Shown here: positions 16,649-25,468 of the stretch, piece after piece | Layout: each line of letters starts with the position of its first letter | How positions within the stretch are numbered: position 1 is the stretch's first letter | Assembly: GCA_035701265.1 (NCBI GenBank) | Contig: DASSNU010000009.1 | Coordinates: 124,001-188,000 of the forward strand | DNA length: 64,000 nucleotides | Reading direction: 5' to 3' | From: DASSNU01 sp035701265 | GTDB lineage: Bacteria; Gemmatimonadota; Gemmatimonadetes; Gemmatimonadales; Gemmatimonadaceae | The notes under the pieces: generated by a model | Told to the model about the DNA's origin: nothing | Database searches by the model: none | Seen by the model: only the letters and a program-made list of their open reading frames with translations | Made by a program: the position numbers and the translations under genes

Positions 16649-17515
16649 TCAGCACCCTTCCCGCATTACGCGCGCGATGTCGAGCGTGGCCGGTGGCACC
16701 GAGGCGACGTGCGCGCGCCACGCGCCCTCGATCGGGCTATCGGGTATCGCGTCACCCGACGCCGACTGCCAGCGCGCGCGGAGTCCGGCAATGCCTTCCT
16801 GCGTGTGCAGGAACTGGATGAGACTCCCCGCCGCCGGCATGGCCACGTCCTCCGGCAACGTGCGGAACTCCGCAGCGAGACTCGCAAGCGACGGAAGCGC
16901 GCCGCGCGCCAGGAGACCAGCGGCAAGCGCATCCGGCGAGTGACCCTGGCACGCTCCCCCCACCCAGGCGCCGATTCCCTCGACCAGCCACGTCGCGGCC
17001 GCGCCGGCCGGCGGTCGTCCCCAGCGCTCGAACGTGTAGAGGTGCGCGAGCTCATGTCGGAGGGGAGCGCGGTAGCCTCGCGCCCACACGAAGAACGCGG
17101 TAGGCTCGCCCGGCGGCACGAAACCGGCGAGCGGCCGTCCGCTGAGACGCTGCATGTCCGCGCGGGAGCCGAGGAAGAAGAGCAAGGCCTGCTCCGAGCG
17201 GGACTCGCCGTCGGGCGGGCGTTGCGATGCTGGCGGTTCCTCGAGCTGCGAGAGTACGTCCGCCTGCGCGCGTCGCACGGAGTCCGTGATTGCGCGGGCG
17301 TCCTCGTCCGCGGCCGTCCCTCGCTGGACGTACACACGGAGGCTCTGCTCCGGCAGCTCGATGACACGCCACTCGAAGCCAGGCGCATCGACGGCGCGCG
17401 CGGCCGCGGGTCCCATCGTGCGCGGCTCCGGTTCGGCACGAACGCACGCGAGCACGAGACAGCACGACAGAACGTGAAGACAGAGGCTTCGGTAGCGCGC
17501 GAACGTGCATCTCAT
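16649..17515 (-). CDS. Putative gluzincin-like metallopeptidase lipoprotein
   Basis: A 288-residue exported protein. The N-terminus has a short charged start, a hydrophobic core and a possible lipobox ending at Cys24 (LVLAC), so it may be lipid-anchored. The active site is H154-E-L-A-H158 (RHELAHLYTFERWG) with a likely third zinc ligand E179 in TWLVEGIGAWVGG, 21 residues later. This HExxH...E spacing is that of MA-clan peptidases such as the uncharacterised peptidase_MA-like families. The C-terminal helical part has SLASLAAEFRTLPEDVAMPAAGSLIQFLH. Substrates are unknown. It could trim periplasmic proteins or be part of cell-envelope maintenance. Confidence 0.75.
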   Translation of the reverse strand: MRCTFARYRSLCLHVLSCCLVLACVRAEPEPRTMGPAAARAVDAPGFEWRVIELPEQSLRVYVQRGTAADEDARAITDSVRRAQADVLSQLEEPPASQRPPDGESRSEQALLFFLGSRADMQRLSGRPLAGFVPPGEPTAFFVWARGYRAPLRHELAHLYTFERWGRPPAGAAATWLVEGIGAWVGGACQGHSPDALAAGLLARGALPSLASLAAEFRTLPEDVAMPAAGSLIQFLHTQEGIAGLRARWQSASGDAIPDSPIEGAWRAHVASVPPATLDIARVMREGC

Positions 17516-17615
17516 CGCACGGCTCCTGTCAGGCGGTCGGCACCGCGAGCGTCACACGACGAGCGGTGTCTTACCGAATTGCGAACCTGGGGCTCCGACG
17601 CGGAACTACGCCGAA

Positions 17616-18026
17616 TCAGGTGGCAGGGATCGAGTGGTGTTCGTGCACGACCGTCCACTGGCCGCCCAGCTTGCGCAAGCCGACTGTCAGACGGAACTCG
17701 AGCCCGATGTGTTCGCCGTTCTTCTCCGTTCCCGCACACCGCATGAGCGCGACGACGAACGCCACGTCGCCGCCTGCCGTGATTTCCATGTTGTCGATGT
17801 CGAACACCACCGGATCATCGGCCCAGTCGAAGAACGTGTCCCAGGTATTCCGGTAGGCATCGATACCCCTGGACACGAGAGGTGGCGGCACATCGAACAT
17901 CAGGATGTCGGCCGAGTGATGGGCGAGAATGCCGTCGAGATCTTTGGCGCGCACGGCTCTCGCCCAGCGCTCGATCAGCTCACGGATCGCGGCTTCGTCG
18001 CTTGCCCTGCCATTACCGGCACTCAT
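17616..18026 (-). CDS. SnoaL-like / ketosteroid isomerase-fold protein
   Basis: A 136-residue protein from the ATG at 18026: SDEAAIRELIERWARAVRAKDLDGILAHHSADILMFDVPPPLVSRG, then VVFDIDNMEITAGGDVAFVVALMRC and HEHHSIPA. This is the NTF2-like cone fold of the DUF4440/SnoaL_3 group. Members are ligand-binding or small isomerases; no clear catalytic aspartate can be assigned. Same strand as the downstream metallopeptidase gene, 100 bases away. Confidence 0.85.
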   Translation of the reverse strand: MSAGNGRASDEAAIRELIERWARAVRAKDLDGILAHHSADILMFDVPPPLVSRGIDAYRNTWDTFFDWADDPVVFDIDNMEITAGGDVAFVVALMRCAGTEKNGEHIGLEFRLTVGLRKLGGQWTVVHEHHSIPAT

Positions 18027-18170
18027 GCGATCTCCATGCGTGATGCGGAATCGGCCCTCGCGCGCGCGCTCGTGGCGAGACGCTCTCGCCAGTACAATCT
18101 GGGCATTGCAGGGGACCGTCCGCGTCACTGGCTTGTGCGCCGGCGTCCAGCCCTCGCGCCTCCGGCGTAC

Positions 18171-19148
18171 TTACGTTCTCACCTCTGTCTTCGGAGCCAG
18201 CTTCCAATCCACGTTCACGAATCGACCCGCTTCCATCATCGGAGCGAGGAACGTGCTCTTCGCCTTCTCGACCGCGGCGTCGAGCACGGCGAAGTCCGGG
18301 CGCTCACCATCCACATCCGTGAACGCGTACTCCTTCGACAATGCCCGCACCGTGTAGATGCCGCCATTCTTCCGTGCGACGTGAGGGTCCGCTGCAAGAG
18401 CGGCCACCGCACGCCCGGTGAAGCACGGCGTTTCCGATCCGCCCCAGCCCATTGCAGCAGCCTGTGGATTGCTGAGCGCATCGCGCCAGGTTGCCTCCGT
18501 CACGCCGAGCTTTTCCAGGATCGCTTCCGTCCGCATGTAACCAGGGGCAACGGCGACGGTCGTCACGCCCGCCTTTCCCAGCTCGCTGGCCAGGGCGAAG
18601 ACGAGCCGCTTCAGCAGCGTCTCCATCATGTCGAAGTAGAACGCGCCATGATACCCGACGTTCTCCTGCTCCACGAGCTCCACGATCAGCCCGGCTGCAT
18701 TCCGCTTCATCAGCTTTGCGCCATGCCATGCGGTGACGATATGCGGCCAGATCCATCCCTCGACGAACGTCCGCCCCTCGGCAGGCGGCTCTTCGAGAAA
18801 AGTCTTCCACGACGCCGGCTGTCCCGTCATGACGATCGCGAGCACGTCCAGCCGTTTCTGTTCGCGAGCGACCCTCTTGAAGAGTGAGACGACCTGAGCT
18901 TCGTCCGTGTGGTCGACACGCACCGGGATGCCCGTGCCGCCGTGCGCGGTGACCATTTCCGCGGTTTCCTCGATCGTCTCGGGGCGACCGGCGTGGATGT
19001 GGCTCGAAACGTTGGGCTGCGCGCGGCTACTTCGCCCGGTGCAGTAGACCGTGGCTCCCGCCTCTCCCAGCATCCGCGCGATCCCGCGTCCGGCGCCTCG
19101 TGTGGCACCGGCCACGACGGCTACGCGTCCGCTCAATGGCTTGGACAT
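18171..19148 (-). CDS. Short-chain dehydrogenase/reductase-like protein with altered active site
   Basis: A 325-residue Rossmann-fold protein. VAVVAGATRGAGRGIARML is the T-G-x-x-x-G-x-G cofactor loop and YCTGRSS the dinucleotide-selecting strand. At the usual catalytic region it reads GYHGAFYFDMMETLLKRLVFALASEL. Compared from memory with related SDRs that have F-Y-D-L-V-K there, the Tyr and Lys positions appear to be Phe and Glu, and no catalytic Ser stands on the preceding strand (LIVELVEQE). VAVAPGYMRTEAIL follows as in the family. It is longer than typical SDRs (250) by a C-terminal extension with ALSKEYAFTDVDGERPDF. It may be a noncatalytic cofactor binder or use other residues. Confidence 0.8.
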   Translation of the reverse strand: MSKPLSGRVAVVAGATRGAGRGIARMLGEAGATVYCTGRSSRAQPNVSSHIHAGRPETIEETAEMVTAHGGTGIPVRVDHTDEAQVVSLFKRVAREQKRLDVLAIVMTGQPASWKTFLEEPPAEGRTFVEGWIWPHIVTAWHGAKLMKRNAAGLIVELVEQENVGYHGAFYFDMMETLLKRLVFALASELGKAGVTTVAVAPGYMRTEAILEKLGVTEATWRDALSNPQAAAMGWGGSETPCFTGRAVAALAADPHVARKNGGIYTVRALSKEYAFTDVDGERPDFAVLDAAVEKAKSTFLAPMMEAGRFVNVDWKLAPKTEVRT

Positions 19149-19268
19149 GCTTCACCGTCCTTTGCCAGAGACGATGGTTGGAGTGGCCTCGGGTTTCAGC
19201 ACGCAGCGGCACGTTGATGCAAATCGGAGCTGCTGGAGTCACACGCGCGCAAGCGTGCTGTCGTCCTC

Positions 19269-19281
19269 ACAAGAATCTTGT
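19269..19281. promoter_or_regulatory. Perfect palindrome upstream of the SDR gene
   Basis: ACAAGAATCTTGT is an inverted repeat with six-base arms around a central A, located 121 bases before the SDR start. It could be a regulator site; no neighbour identifies the protein. Confidence 0.35.
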
Positions 19282-19313
19282 CACGTCATCGGCTGCCGCT
19301 GCTGCGCCGGCGA

Positions 19314-19327
19314 TTGACGTAAATCAA
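19314..19327. promoter_or_regulatory. CRP/FNR-family box upstream of the SDR gene
   Basis: On the minus strand the sequence reads TTGATTTACGTCAA, one base from the perfect dyad TTGAT-N4-ATCAA used by FNR/ANR/DNR regulators. It lies 166-179 bases upstream of the SDR start and 57 bases beyond the stop of the VOC gene. This suggests control by oxygen or nitric oxide, but the distance to the start codon is long. Confidence 0.45.
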
Positions 19328-19383
19328 CACGTTCACACGACACCACACACCCGTTCACGCGGCCGACACCCACTCGGCGCTCT

Positions 19384-19809
19384 TCACCGAGGCCGACCGA
19401 AGAACAGGACGTACCCATCCGCATCCTGGATCGCGAAGCCACGCAACCCATCGTCGTCATCCTGGAGTGGCTGAAGAAGCTCCACTCCCCGCGTCGAGAA
19501 CTCCGCCGCCAATGCGTCAGGATCGGGTACGTTGAGATACGCGTCCCAGCGCGCCCACCCCTTGCCGACGTTTCGCGTGCAGTTCGGGACGGGATCCACA
19601 CCGACAGCCTTGAGCATGATCATCGCGCCACCGCGGCGCACGATGCCGAAGAAGACGTCGTGAGCGTCCGGTCCCTGAAACGTGATGTCGAAGCCGAGGC
19701 GGTCGCGATAGAACGACAGCGCGGCGGGGACATCTCTGACGATGAAGAACGGCGCGATGCCCACGATATGTGCGTTCTTCGTCTCAGCGTTCACCGTTGT
19801 GCTTCCCAT
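19384..19809 (-). CDS. VOC-family (glyoxalase/bleomycin resistance-like) protein
   Basis: A 141-residue protein: HIVGIAPFFIVRDVPAALSFYRDRLGFDITFQGPD, the FxVxDxxxxxxFYxxxLGF opening of VOC proteins, then GAMIMLKAVG, WDAYLNVPDPDALAAEFSTRGVEL and GLRGFAIQDADGYVLFFGRP. The late D-x-D-G-Y pattern is where the metal-ligand glutamate of glyoxalase I often stands. Activity and substrate cannot be told. Confidence 0.85.
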   Translation of the reverse strand: MGSTTVNAETKNAHIVGIAPFFIVRDVPAALSFYRDRLGFDITFQGPDAHDVFFGIVRRGGAMIMLKAVGVDPVPNCTRNVGKGWARWDAYLNVPDPDALAAEFSTRGVELLQPLQDDDDGLRGFAIQDADGYVLFFGRPR

Positions 19810-19933
19810 GCTCGAGTTGAAGAGAGCGACCGCGCCGGAACATGCGAGGAGGCAATGCCACTCGCCAGAGTCGTACCTGCTGTCCGTGAGGTACTGCCGG
19901 GTGCCTCAAACCTTGGTGCGAACGCTGACCTCG

Positions 19934-21487
19934 TCATCCTCCACGAAGCGCCTCGTCGATGACCGCCTGAAACGCCGCCGATCCCTCCCAGTCCGCCATC
20001 TCGGGTGTCGCGTGCGCGCCGGCAGCAAGCAGCAGCCGGGCAACCGTCGCATGATCCGCGTCGCGATTGCCGCAATTGACCGACCCATGGCAGCACCAGT
20101 TGAGCGGCGTGCCTCGGTAGGCCGCGTCGCGCGCATCGATGAGCGCCCGCCCTGCGGGAACGCGCAGGATCGCCGCGACGCAATCGGCCGCGCCTTGCCA
20201 CGCGGCACAGTGCAACGCGCTCGCGCCGGCGGCACCGGACGCGCTGGGGATGGCCGGGTCGAATCCCAGCTCGAGCAGGAGCTCGACGGCGGGCGCGTTC
20301 GCGTTCCACGCTTCGTCCGTGAGCGCGCGACGACTCTCGGGCTGGAGCTGCGCAACAATTCCCGGATGGCTCGCGGCGATGGCGCGCGCCCCGTCGGCGT
20401 CGCCGCGGTGACACGCCAGGAGCAGTCGTTCCTCCGGCGACGCGAAGCGCTCCATGACCGCGAGCGTCTCAGCCTGGCCGAACTTCGCCGCGACCTGGAG
20501 CGGCGTGAGATTCGGACCGATCGTCCACAGATAGATGTGGAAGCTGCTCGGCGGCTGCTCGCCGTACTCGCCCTGGCTGGTGCGGAGCGAGAGCAGCCCC
20601 GGATCCGCCTCGAGCATGGCGCGCACGCGGCCGGTGAGCCCCAACGCGGCCGCGAGAAAGATGTCCGCGGACGCACCGCGCTCGACGAGATATCCTGCCA
20701 ACGCGATCCGCGACTCTCCGTCGCCGCCGCCCAGCATGTGTTGCGCCGCCGTCGCGCGGTGATCGATGTCGCGCGCGTCGGGATCGGCGCCCGCCGAGAG
20801 GAGCAGGTCGATCACGTCGCGCGATCGCGCGAAGTGCAGCGGTGTCATACCGTCTCCCCCTCGCTCGTGCACGCGGCCGGGATCCTCGGCGAGGATGGCG
20901 GAGAGCAGATCGGCTCGGTCGAGGTTCGCCGCCGCGCACGCGTCGGGAATTGCGCCCGCGGTGATGAGGCGCTCGGCGATGTCTCCGCGAGCACTGTGCA
21001 GCGGGTGAAAGCCTCCTGCCCACCAGTCGCTGCGGCGGTTGGGGTCCGCACCGAACTCGAGCAGCGTGTCGATCACATCGACGTGGCCACCCGGGATTGC
21101 GGCGAGGAGCGCAGGTGCATCGAAGCTGAAGATCGGCGCATCGAGGCTCGAGCGTACCACTGCGTGCGCCTCGATCAGGCTCCGCACCGTGCTCGCATCG
21201 CCGGCCTGCACGGCGCGTTTGAATCGCTCGATGGGCGGCTGCTGCACCGCCCGCTGCTCGAGAATCCGTTCTCTCAGCTCGCGCCAGCTCGACACGCCGT
21301 ATTCACGCGCCAGCACGAATTGCGCGTCAGCGAGCGAGATGTCTGCCTTGTCCGGCAGCTCCGCGCGGATTCGCGAAATGGCATCGCGGTCGCCGGCACG
21401 GAACGCGCGCAGCAGCTCCTTCGCGAGCTTCTTCTGCTGCTCGAGGTCGGGATGTGCAGGGAGGGTACGGCGGGGTGCGGACGACAT
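19934..21487 (-). CDS. Ankyrin-repeat protein
   Basis: A 517-residue cytoplasmic protein. The first 80 residues (LPAHPDLEQQKKLAKELLRAFRAGDRDAISRIRAELP then YGVSSWRELRERI) are a helical leader found in many bacterial ankyrin proteins. Then come about eight ankyrin units, seen in DTLLEFGADPNRRSDWWAGGFHPLHSA, DLLLSAGADPDARDIDHRATAAQHM, LTPLQVAAKFGQ, and SALHCAAWQG near the end. The last unit has GTPLNWCCHGSVNC. There is no signal peptide or attached enzyme domain. Ankyrin stacks mediate protein contacts; the partner is unknown. Confidence 0.9.
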   Translation of the reverse strand: MSSAPRRTLPAHPDLEQQKKLAKELLRAFRAGDRDAISRIRAELPDKADISLADAQFVLAREYGVSSWRELRERILEQRAVQQPPIERFKRAVQAGDASTVRSLIEAHAVVRSSLDAPIFSFDAPALLAAIPGGHVDVIDTLLEFGADPNRRSDWWAGGFHPLHSARGDIAERLITAGAIPDACAAANLDRADLLSAILAEDPGRVHERGGDGMTPLHFARSRDVIDLLLSAGADPDARDIDHRATAAQHMLGGGDGESRIALAGYLVERGASADIFLAAALGLTGRVRAMLEADPGLLSLRTSQGEYGEQPPSSFHIYLWTIGPNLTPLQVAAKFGQAETLAVMERFASPEERLLLACHRGDADGARAIAASHPGIVAQLQPESRRALTDEAWNANAPAVELLLELGFDPAIPSASGAAGASALHCAAWQGAADCVAAILRVPAGRALIDARDAAYRGTPLNWCCHGSVNCGNRDADHATVARLLLAAGAHATPEMADWEGSAAFQAVIDEALRGG

Positions 21488-21786
21488 GACGGCCTCCTTC
21501 GATGTGGCCGGCGTCCGCGCATCGGCCCGAAAGAGGTCGAAACGATCGGGCAGTTCGATAAACCAGGTGGGCGCAGCCCTTTCCGCGGACCGGTGGCGTC
21601 CTGTACGCTCCGCGCAAAACTACCGCGCGCGAATCAGGGCGGCAAGAAAGCGTCGGCCAGCGTGTTCGTCGGGGCAGGTCGTGATCGTCGGGCGTGAAGC
21701 GGCGGAGGCTCCCCAACGTGGGACACGCACGGGGTGGCATGCCATGGGCCCAGAGGTCACTGCTCCACTGGCAGTACCACGTCCCC

Positions 21787-22347
21787 TTACGGCTTCGACG
21801 CTAGCGAGCTGATCACCGCCGCAATCTCGCTCAGATCGTTGTTGAGCTGATGATCGCGATCCGGCAAGTAACGGAGGCGAGCCTGAGGAATTGCGCGCGC
21901 ATAGAGTTCAGCATGCGATGGCGGCACGCTGGCGTCCGCAAGGCCGTGGTACAGATAGATGGGGACATCGTTGCGCAACCTCCGCCCCAGCCCGCGTTGC
22001 GGTTTCCACTCGTCGGTCTGCCATTCCCCTTCACCCACGAACGGCGCCGCGATCAGAAAGATGGCGCCAAGCGACTGCTCGGGCGGGTGCTCGGCGATGG
22101 CGTGGATGAGGAACGTTCCGCCGAGCGAGTGACCGACGAGGATCGCGCCCACATCCAGCGTCGCGATCTCGCCCTCGAGCGCCGTCCGCCACGTCGCGTA
22201 GCGCGGATCCGCCTCGTTGGGCATGCGTGGATAGCGGATATCGTAGTCCGGCCCGAGCTGGGTGTTCAAGCTCGGGACCAGCTTGCCGTCCCACTCGTCG
22301 TGAACGCGCTCTCCTCCGCCCTGGACGAAGAGCAGTTGACGTGTCAT
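21787..22347 (-). CDS. Small alpha/beta hydrolase (RBBP9/YdeN-like)
   Basis: A 186-residue hydrolase from the ATG at 22347 (MTRQLLFVQGGGERVHDEWDGKLV). The nucleophile elbow is VGHSLGGTFL with Ser, the acid probably D in HGLADASVPPSH, and the His in LPDRDHQLNND. The lidless, short form matches RBBP9/YdeN-type serine hydrolases. Substrate unknown. It is 25 bases downstream of the small membrane protein gene and shares its strand. Confidence 0.87.
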   Translation of the reverse strand: MTRQLLFVQGGGERVHDEWDGKLVPSLNTQLGPDYDIRYPRMPNEADPRYATWRTALEGEIATLDVGAILVGHSLGGTFLIHAIAEHPPEQSLGAIFLIAAPFVGEGEWQTDEWKPQRGLGRRLRNDVPIYLYHGLADASVPPSHAELYARAIPQARLRYLPDRDHQLNNDLSEIAAVISSLASKP

Positions 22348-22372
22348 GAGCGTGGAGACCGCACAGTGTCTC

Positions 22373-22780
22373 TCACTCGCTTGCGCCGCGGCGCTCCATC
22401 CGACCATGCCCGGCCACCCACCACATCAACGCCGTCAACACGAGCGGGAAGCCGAGGGTAAGCACGATGAGCGCAGGGAAAGACCAAGCGGGCACCCAGT
22501 GCTCTCCCCCATCCCATGCGGCCGCTGCAAGCAGTCCCCACGCCAGGAGCACCATCACACCGCCGAGCATCGACGGTCCCGCGTCCACCGCTGCGAGCCA
22601 GCGCCAGGTGAGAAGGAAGATCGCCCCGGCCGGCACCGACCACGCGAGAAAGGCAAGTCCAGGACCCACCCAGCCGCCACTGATCCACAAGGCAAGCACG
22701 AACAAGAGCAGCGCGGCACTCCACGCTGCGCGGGCGCACCACACACAGCGCGCAGATCTTACCGGCGGAACCCTTGTCAT
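22373..22780 (-). CDS. Small integral membrane protein
   Basis: A 135-residue protein from the ATG at 22780 with four hydrophobic segments: AALLLFVLALWISGGWV, AFLAWSVPAGAIFLLTW, LGGVMVLLAWGLLAAAAW and FPALIVLTLGFPLVLTALMWWVAG. Upstream residues to 22840 are also open but look like leader. There are no charged catalytic residues inside the membrane. Unknown function. It begins a run of small unknown proteins with lower GC. Confidence 0.6.
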   Translation of the reverse strand: MTRVPPVRSARCVWCARAAWSAALLLFVLALWISGGWVGPGLAFLAWSVPAGAIFLLTWRWLAAVDAGPSMLGGVMVLLAWGLLAAAAWDGGEHWVPAWSFPALIVLTLGFPLVLTALMWWVAGHGRMERRGASE

Positions 22781-23130
22781 AGCATCATCTCCGGGGCCAT
22801 TGAGTGCCCGTGCTAGGCTCCGCTTCCGATCCGATTCCATCCATCGCGAAAGCGTTCGTCCGTGCCCCGAGAGGCTTCACAGCGAACGCAGCACCCAGAA
22901 CCTCGACCGCGCGTTCGCCGGCCTGCACCATTCGGCGGATGAAACGTTGGCGCGTGGACTGGCGGTACTCGCGAACCATCTGAGGCATGACTGCGTGCTG
23001 TGGCGACGACCTTCTGCGCGCCGAACTCGGCGACGAGCTGCACGACAACTGGTGGAGTTCGCAAGCGAAACCTGCACACCCGTCATTCACCTGGCAGGCA
23101 CAACGCTCCGGCGAACTGCCGCCAACGCGA
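22781..23130. other. Intergenic stretch without a recognisable gene
   Basis: This 350-base interval has several open frames on both strands, none with a credible start or protein-like composition. No integron attC-type core sites, terminal inverted repeats or T-run terminators are visible. It probably marks decayed sequence in the low-GC run. Confidence 0.45.
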
Positions 23131-23550
23131 TCACAGGCCTGTGAACCAAGGCTCGACCTTGCGACGAGCCAGTCGTCGCGACGGATCAAAGGCCAGCCGA
23201 ATACCAGCGCCCTCTGTGATGAACAACTTCGTATCAAGTTCTTGGAGACCGGCCATCACGATCGGCCCACCAGCGGCGATCGTATCCCGAGTCGCGTTCT
23301 GATCATCCGGCTCGATCACAGAGTACGCGATGCCGAGCACGTGCAGAAGTGCCTCGGTACTGTCGAGCGAGGTCCCCACCGGCAGTAGTCGCGCCAGGGC
23401 ACTGTCGACCTCCGCGGCCGAGCGCCCCAGCGGCGCGGGATGCTGCACGCGCCACACAGCTTGCCACACTGCAGGCCCGATCAAGAGAACGAGGGCCGCG
23501 ACAGCCACCGACTGTATCCATCGCCGGCGGTGGAGAGGACGTGATGACAT
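23131..23550 (-). CDS. Hypothetical protein with one N-terminal membrane segment
   Basis: A 139-residue protein from the ATG at 23550: MSSRPLHRRRWIQSVAVAALVLLIGPAVWQAVW gives a positively charged start and one membrane helix. The exported part has SAAEVDSALARLLPVGTSLDSTEALLHVLGIAYSVIEPDDQ, a helix-strand pattern seen in small lipid- or peptidoglycan-associated BLIP/SmpA-like folds (V-x-x-A-L-A-x-L-x-x-G-T). It ends TKLFITEGAGIRLAFDPSRRL. The resemblance to SmpA/BamE-like is loose. Function unknown. Confidence 0.55.
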   Translation of the reverse strand: MSSRPLHRRRWIQSVAVAALVLLIGPAVWQAVWRVQHPAPLGRSAAEVDSALARLLPVGTSLDSTEALLHVLGIAYSVIEPDDQNATRDTIAAGGPIVMAGLQELDTKLFITEGAGIRLAFDPSRRLARRKVEPWFTGL

Positions 23551-23698
23551 TCTCGCAGTCAGTTCTGGCACTGGCTTCTGTCGCACCGCCGCCGAAGGTA
23601 GGTCGACGCGGTGAATGTTCCTATTCGGGCAAGAAGATGCTCGCTGCACATCGAGCCCGCCAGCCACTCACCTGGCAGCGCGTGTACAATCGTCCGCT

Positions 23699-24028
23699 TC
23701 AGCGCCTGGACAGATGGCAGGTCGCGATCGTCAATCCAGGATCTCGACGCGCGTACTGCTGCGTGGCCCGCTCGAACATGCAAAGCCACGTGCCGGGACG
23801 CAGCCAGTCCTGTGGTGCGTCGTTCAGAGCGAAGTGCACGTGCGCCAGAGAGGGATTGCCCTGCTGTACGGGCGGCTGCTCGAACTCGCAGACGAGACTC
23901 CACCCCTCATCGATGCGCGGGCGCGCGGCTTCGAGCCACACCGGATCGATGGTCTGATTACCTGCCGGCAAGCCCTGCTGGAGCTGCTCTGTGGACCAGT
24001 GGATGCGAGCCGCGTGCACTGTGCTCAT
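23699..24028 (-). CDS. Small conserved hypothetical, EF-Tu-barrel-like
   Basis: A 109-residue protein: GWSLVCEFEQPPVQQGNPSLAHVHFALNDAPQDWLRPGTWLCMFERATQQYARRDPG. The string of strands with V-x-F-x-x-x-x-A-P and L-x-P-G-x-x-x-x-x-x-x-x is like small bacterial proteins related to the second barrel of EF-Tu. There is no other domain. Function unknown, and the match is weak. Confidence 0.55.
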   Translation of the reverse strand: MSTVHAARIHWSTEQLQQGLPAGNQTIDPVWLEAARPRIDEGWSLVCEFEQPPVQQGNPSLAHVHFALNDAPQDWLRPGTWLCMFERATQQYARRDPGLTIATCHLSRR

Positions 24029-24210
24029 GTCGATGCGTGGTGGCGGATGACGGCGAGCTCACCGGCGAGCGGTCAGAAGCAAGCACTTCTCGCGGAGCGG
24101 TTATGCTCACTGCTCCCGCGTCGCGAGTCATGATTCGTGCACTCACCGCGGCACAGAGGCTGCCGCCGTGCCAGCCGCCTATCCGTGCCAGACAATTCAA
24201 GGTGTGCAAC

Positions 24211-24891
24211 CTAGAGTACGGCGCCGCGGCTGGCCCGCTCCGCGTAATCGCGCTGACCGGGATCGAGCTTCGCATGACTGTCCAGGTATTGCTGAATGGC
24301 GGCCGCCCGACGCTCATGCTGCAGATGGCCGAGCCCGTGTAGCGCCGCGTACTGGGCGACAGGGGCATCATGCGCGAGGAGTCGGGTGAAGAGATCGAGG
24401 AACGCTCCTCGCACCAGCGCAGCGTCGTCCGCATCCTCATGCCGGAAAGACGACGCGTCCAGCAGAAGATCGGGGGCCATGTAGTCGATCGTCCGGAACC
24501 GGCGATTGCTATCGTCGGGGTTCCCAAAGTCGATCTCATCGTACGGATATGGCGCCAGCACCTGATCATACAGCGGGTAGATGCTCTGCACCAACTCACG
24601 TCGCGCGTCGAATGGGAGTTGGCGATCCCAGATGAGACCGCACAATAACTCGGGGTGCACCCCGCCCATCATGCACCAGAGCCCCGCTTCAATCTGCTCC
24701 GCGGAGTAATCCGAGAACGCGACGGGCGCGCCGTGAAACAGCTCTGTGATAAGTCGGAGCTGCCGCTCCGGCTCGATCGCGAACGCGACATCCCCCGAGT
24801 ACCACGCCTCGTCGAGATCATCCGAAGTCGGATGATCAAAGATGGCTCGCGCAAGCTGCGCGACGGTGGCCTTTCGCAGGTCGACAATCAT
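24211..24891 (-). CDS. Conserved hypothetical protein, helical
   Basis: A 226-residue acidic cytoplasmic protein: MIVDLRKATVAQLARAIFDHP, YSAEQIEAGLWCMMGG, FTRLLAHDAPVAQYAALHGLGHLQHERRAAAIQQYLDSH. The last element looks like a HEAT-like helical pair (A-x-x-x-L-x-x-L-x-H-L). Codon choice includes more A/T third positions than in neighbours outside 22.4-25.7 kb, hinting at a different origin. I do not recognise its family. Confidence 0.6.
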   Translation of the reverse strand: MIVDLRKATVAQLARAIFDHPTSDDLDEAWYSGDVAFAIEPERQLRLITELFHGAPVAFSDYSAEQIEAGLWCMMGGVHPELLCGLIWDRQLPFDARRELVQSIYPLYDQVLAPYPYDEIDFGNPDDSNRRFRTIDYMAPDLLLDASSFRHEDADDAALVRGAFLDLFTRLLAHDAPVAQYAALHGLGHLQHERRAAAIQQYLDSHAKLDPGQRDYAERASRGAVL

Positions 24892-25075
24892 CGATGCTCG
24901 AGGGTCGTTTGACGCGAGGTTGGAACGCTACGGGCGCCGAGTGCGGCCGTCAGCCTCAGCGATGTGCTCGCCGCTTTGACGACTCGCGCCGAGATCGATC
25001 CTTCCTCAATCCGACTGCGCACGAAAGCGCCGGCAGGCTCACGGACTAGGGCGGAAGTTGAGCTGCAAGGGGACA

Positions 25076-25429
25076 TTATGGGATGCTGCGCCGGCGACGC
25101 CATGCCACCCACCAGACTACGCCGCTCAGCAGCGCCCCCAGCGGCAGGAGCACGAGAAGCGCGAACGCTACGAGCGCAAGGAGCAGCCAGCCGAGCAGAG
25201 GGCCGAGTCCGTGAATGTTCACCTCGATGTGGAGCGGTGCGAACCAGACCACGAGCCACGGCAGGAGCGCGGCGACTGCGAGGACGAGGACGCGACGCAT
25301 CGACCAGCCGGCCACCCGCCGCCGTCCAGCAGCGTGCAGCACTGCGTAGGCAGTGGCGGCGCAGAGGCCGAGGAGCAGCAGGGCCGCACCAGCGGCGGCG
25401 AGCCGGACGACAAGCGGCAACTGGGACAT
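25076..25429 (-). CDS. Small integral membrane protein
   Basis: A 117-residue protein with three strongly hydrophobic segments: LPLVVRLAAAGAALLLLGLCAATAYAV, RRVLVLAVAALLPWLVVWF and LLGWLLLALVAFALLVLLPLGALLSGVVWWVAW. It ends in a basic tail RRRRSIP, placing that end in the cytoplasm. No motif. Function unknown. Confidence 0.6.
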   Translation of the reverse strand: MSQLPLVVRLAAAGAALLLLGLCAATAYAVLHAAGRRRVAGWSMRRVLVLAVAALLPWLVVWFAPLHIEVNIHGLGPLLGWLLLALVAFALLVLLPLGALLSGVVWWVAWRRRRSIP

Positions 25430-25468
25430 GGCACGCTCGTGAAAGATTGCCAGCGACAGGGTCGGTGA

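Noticed and set aside
19742..21697. 651-codon plus-strand frame opposite the ankyrin gene
   Set aside because: Arg-rich shadow frame; the opposite strand has obvious ankyrin repeats.
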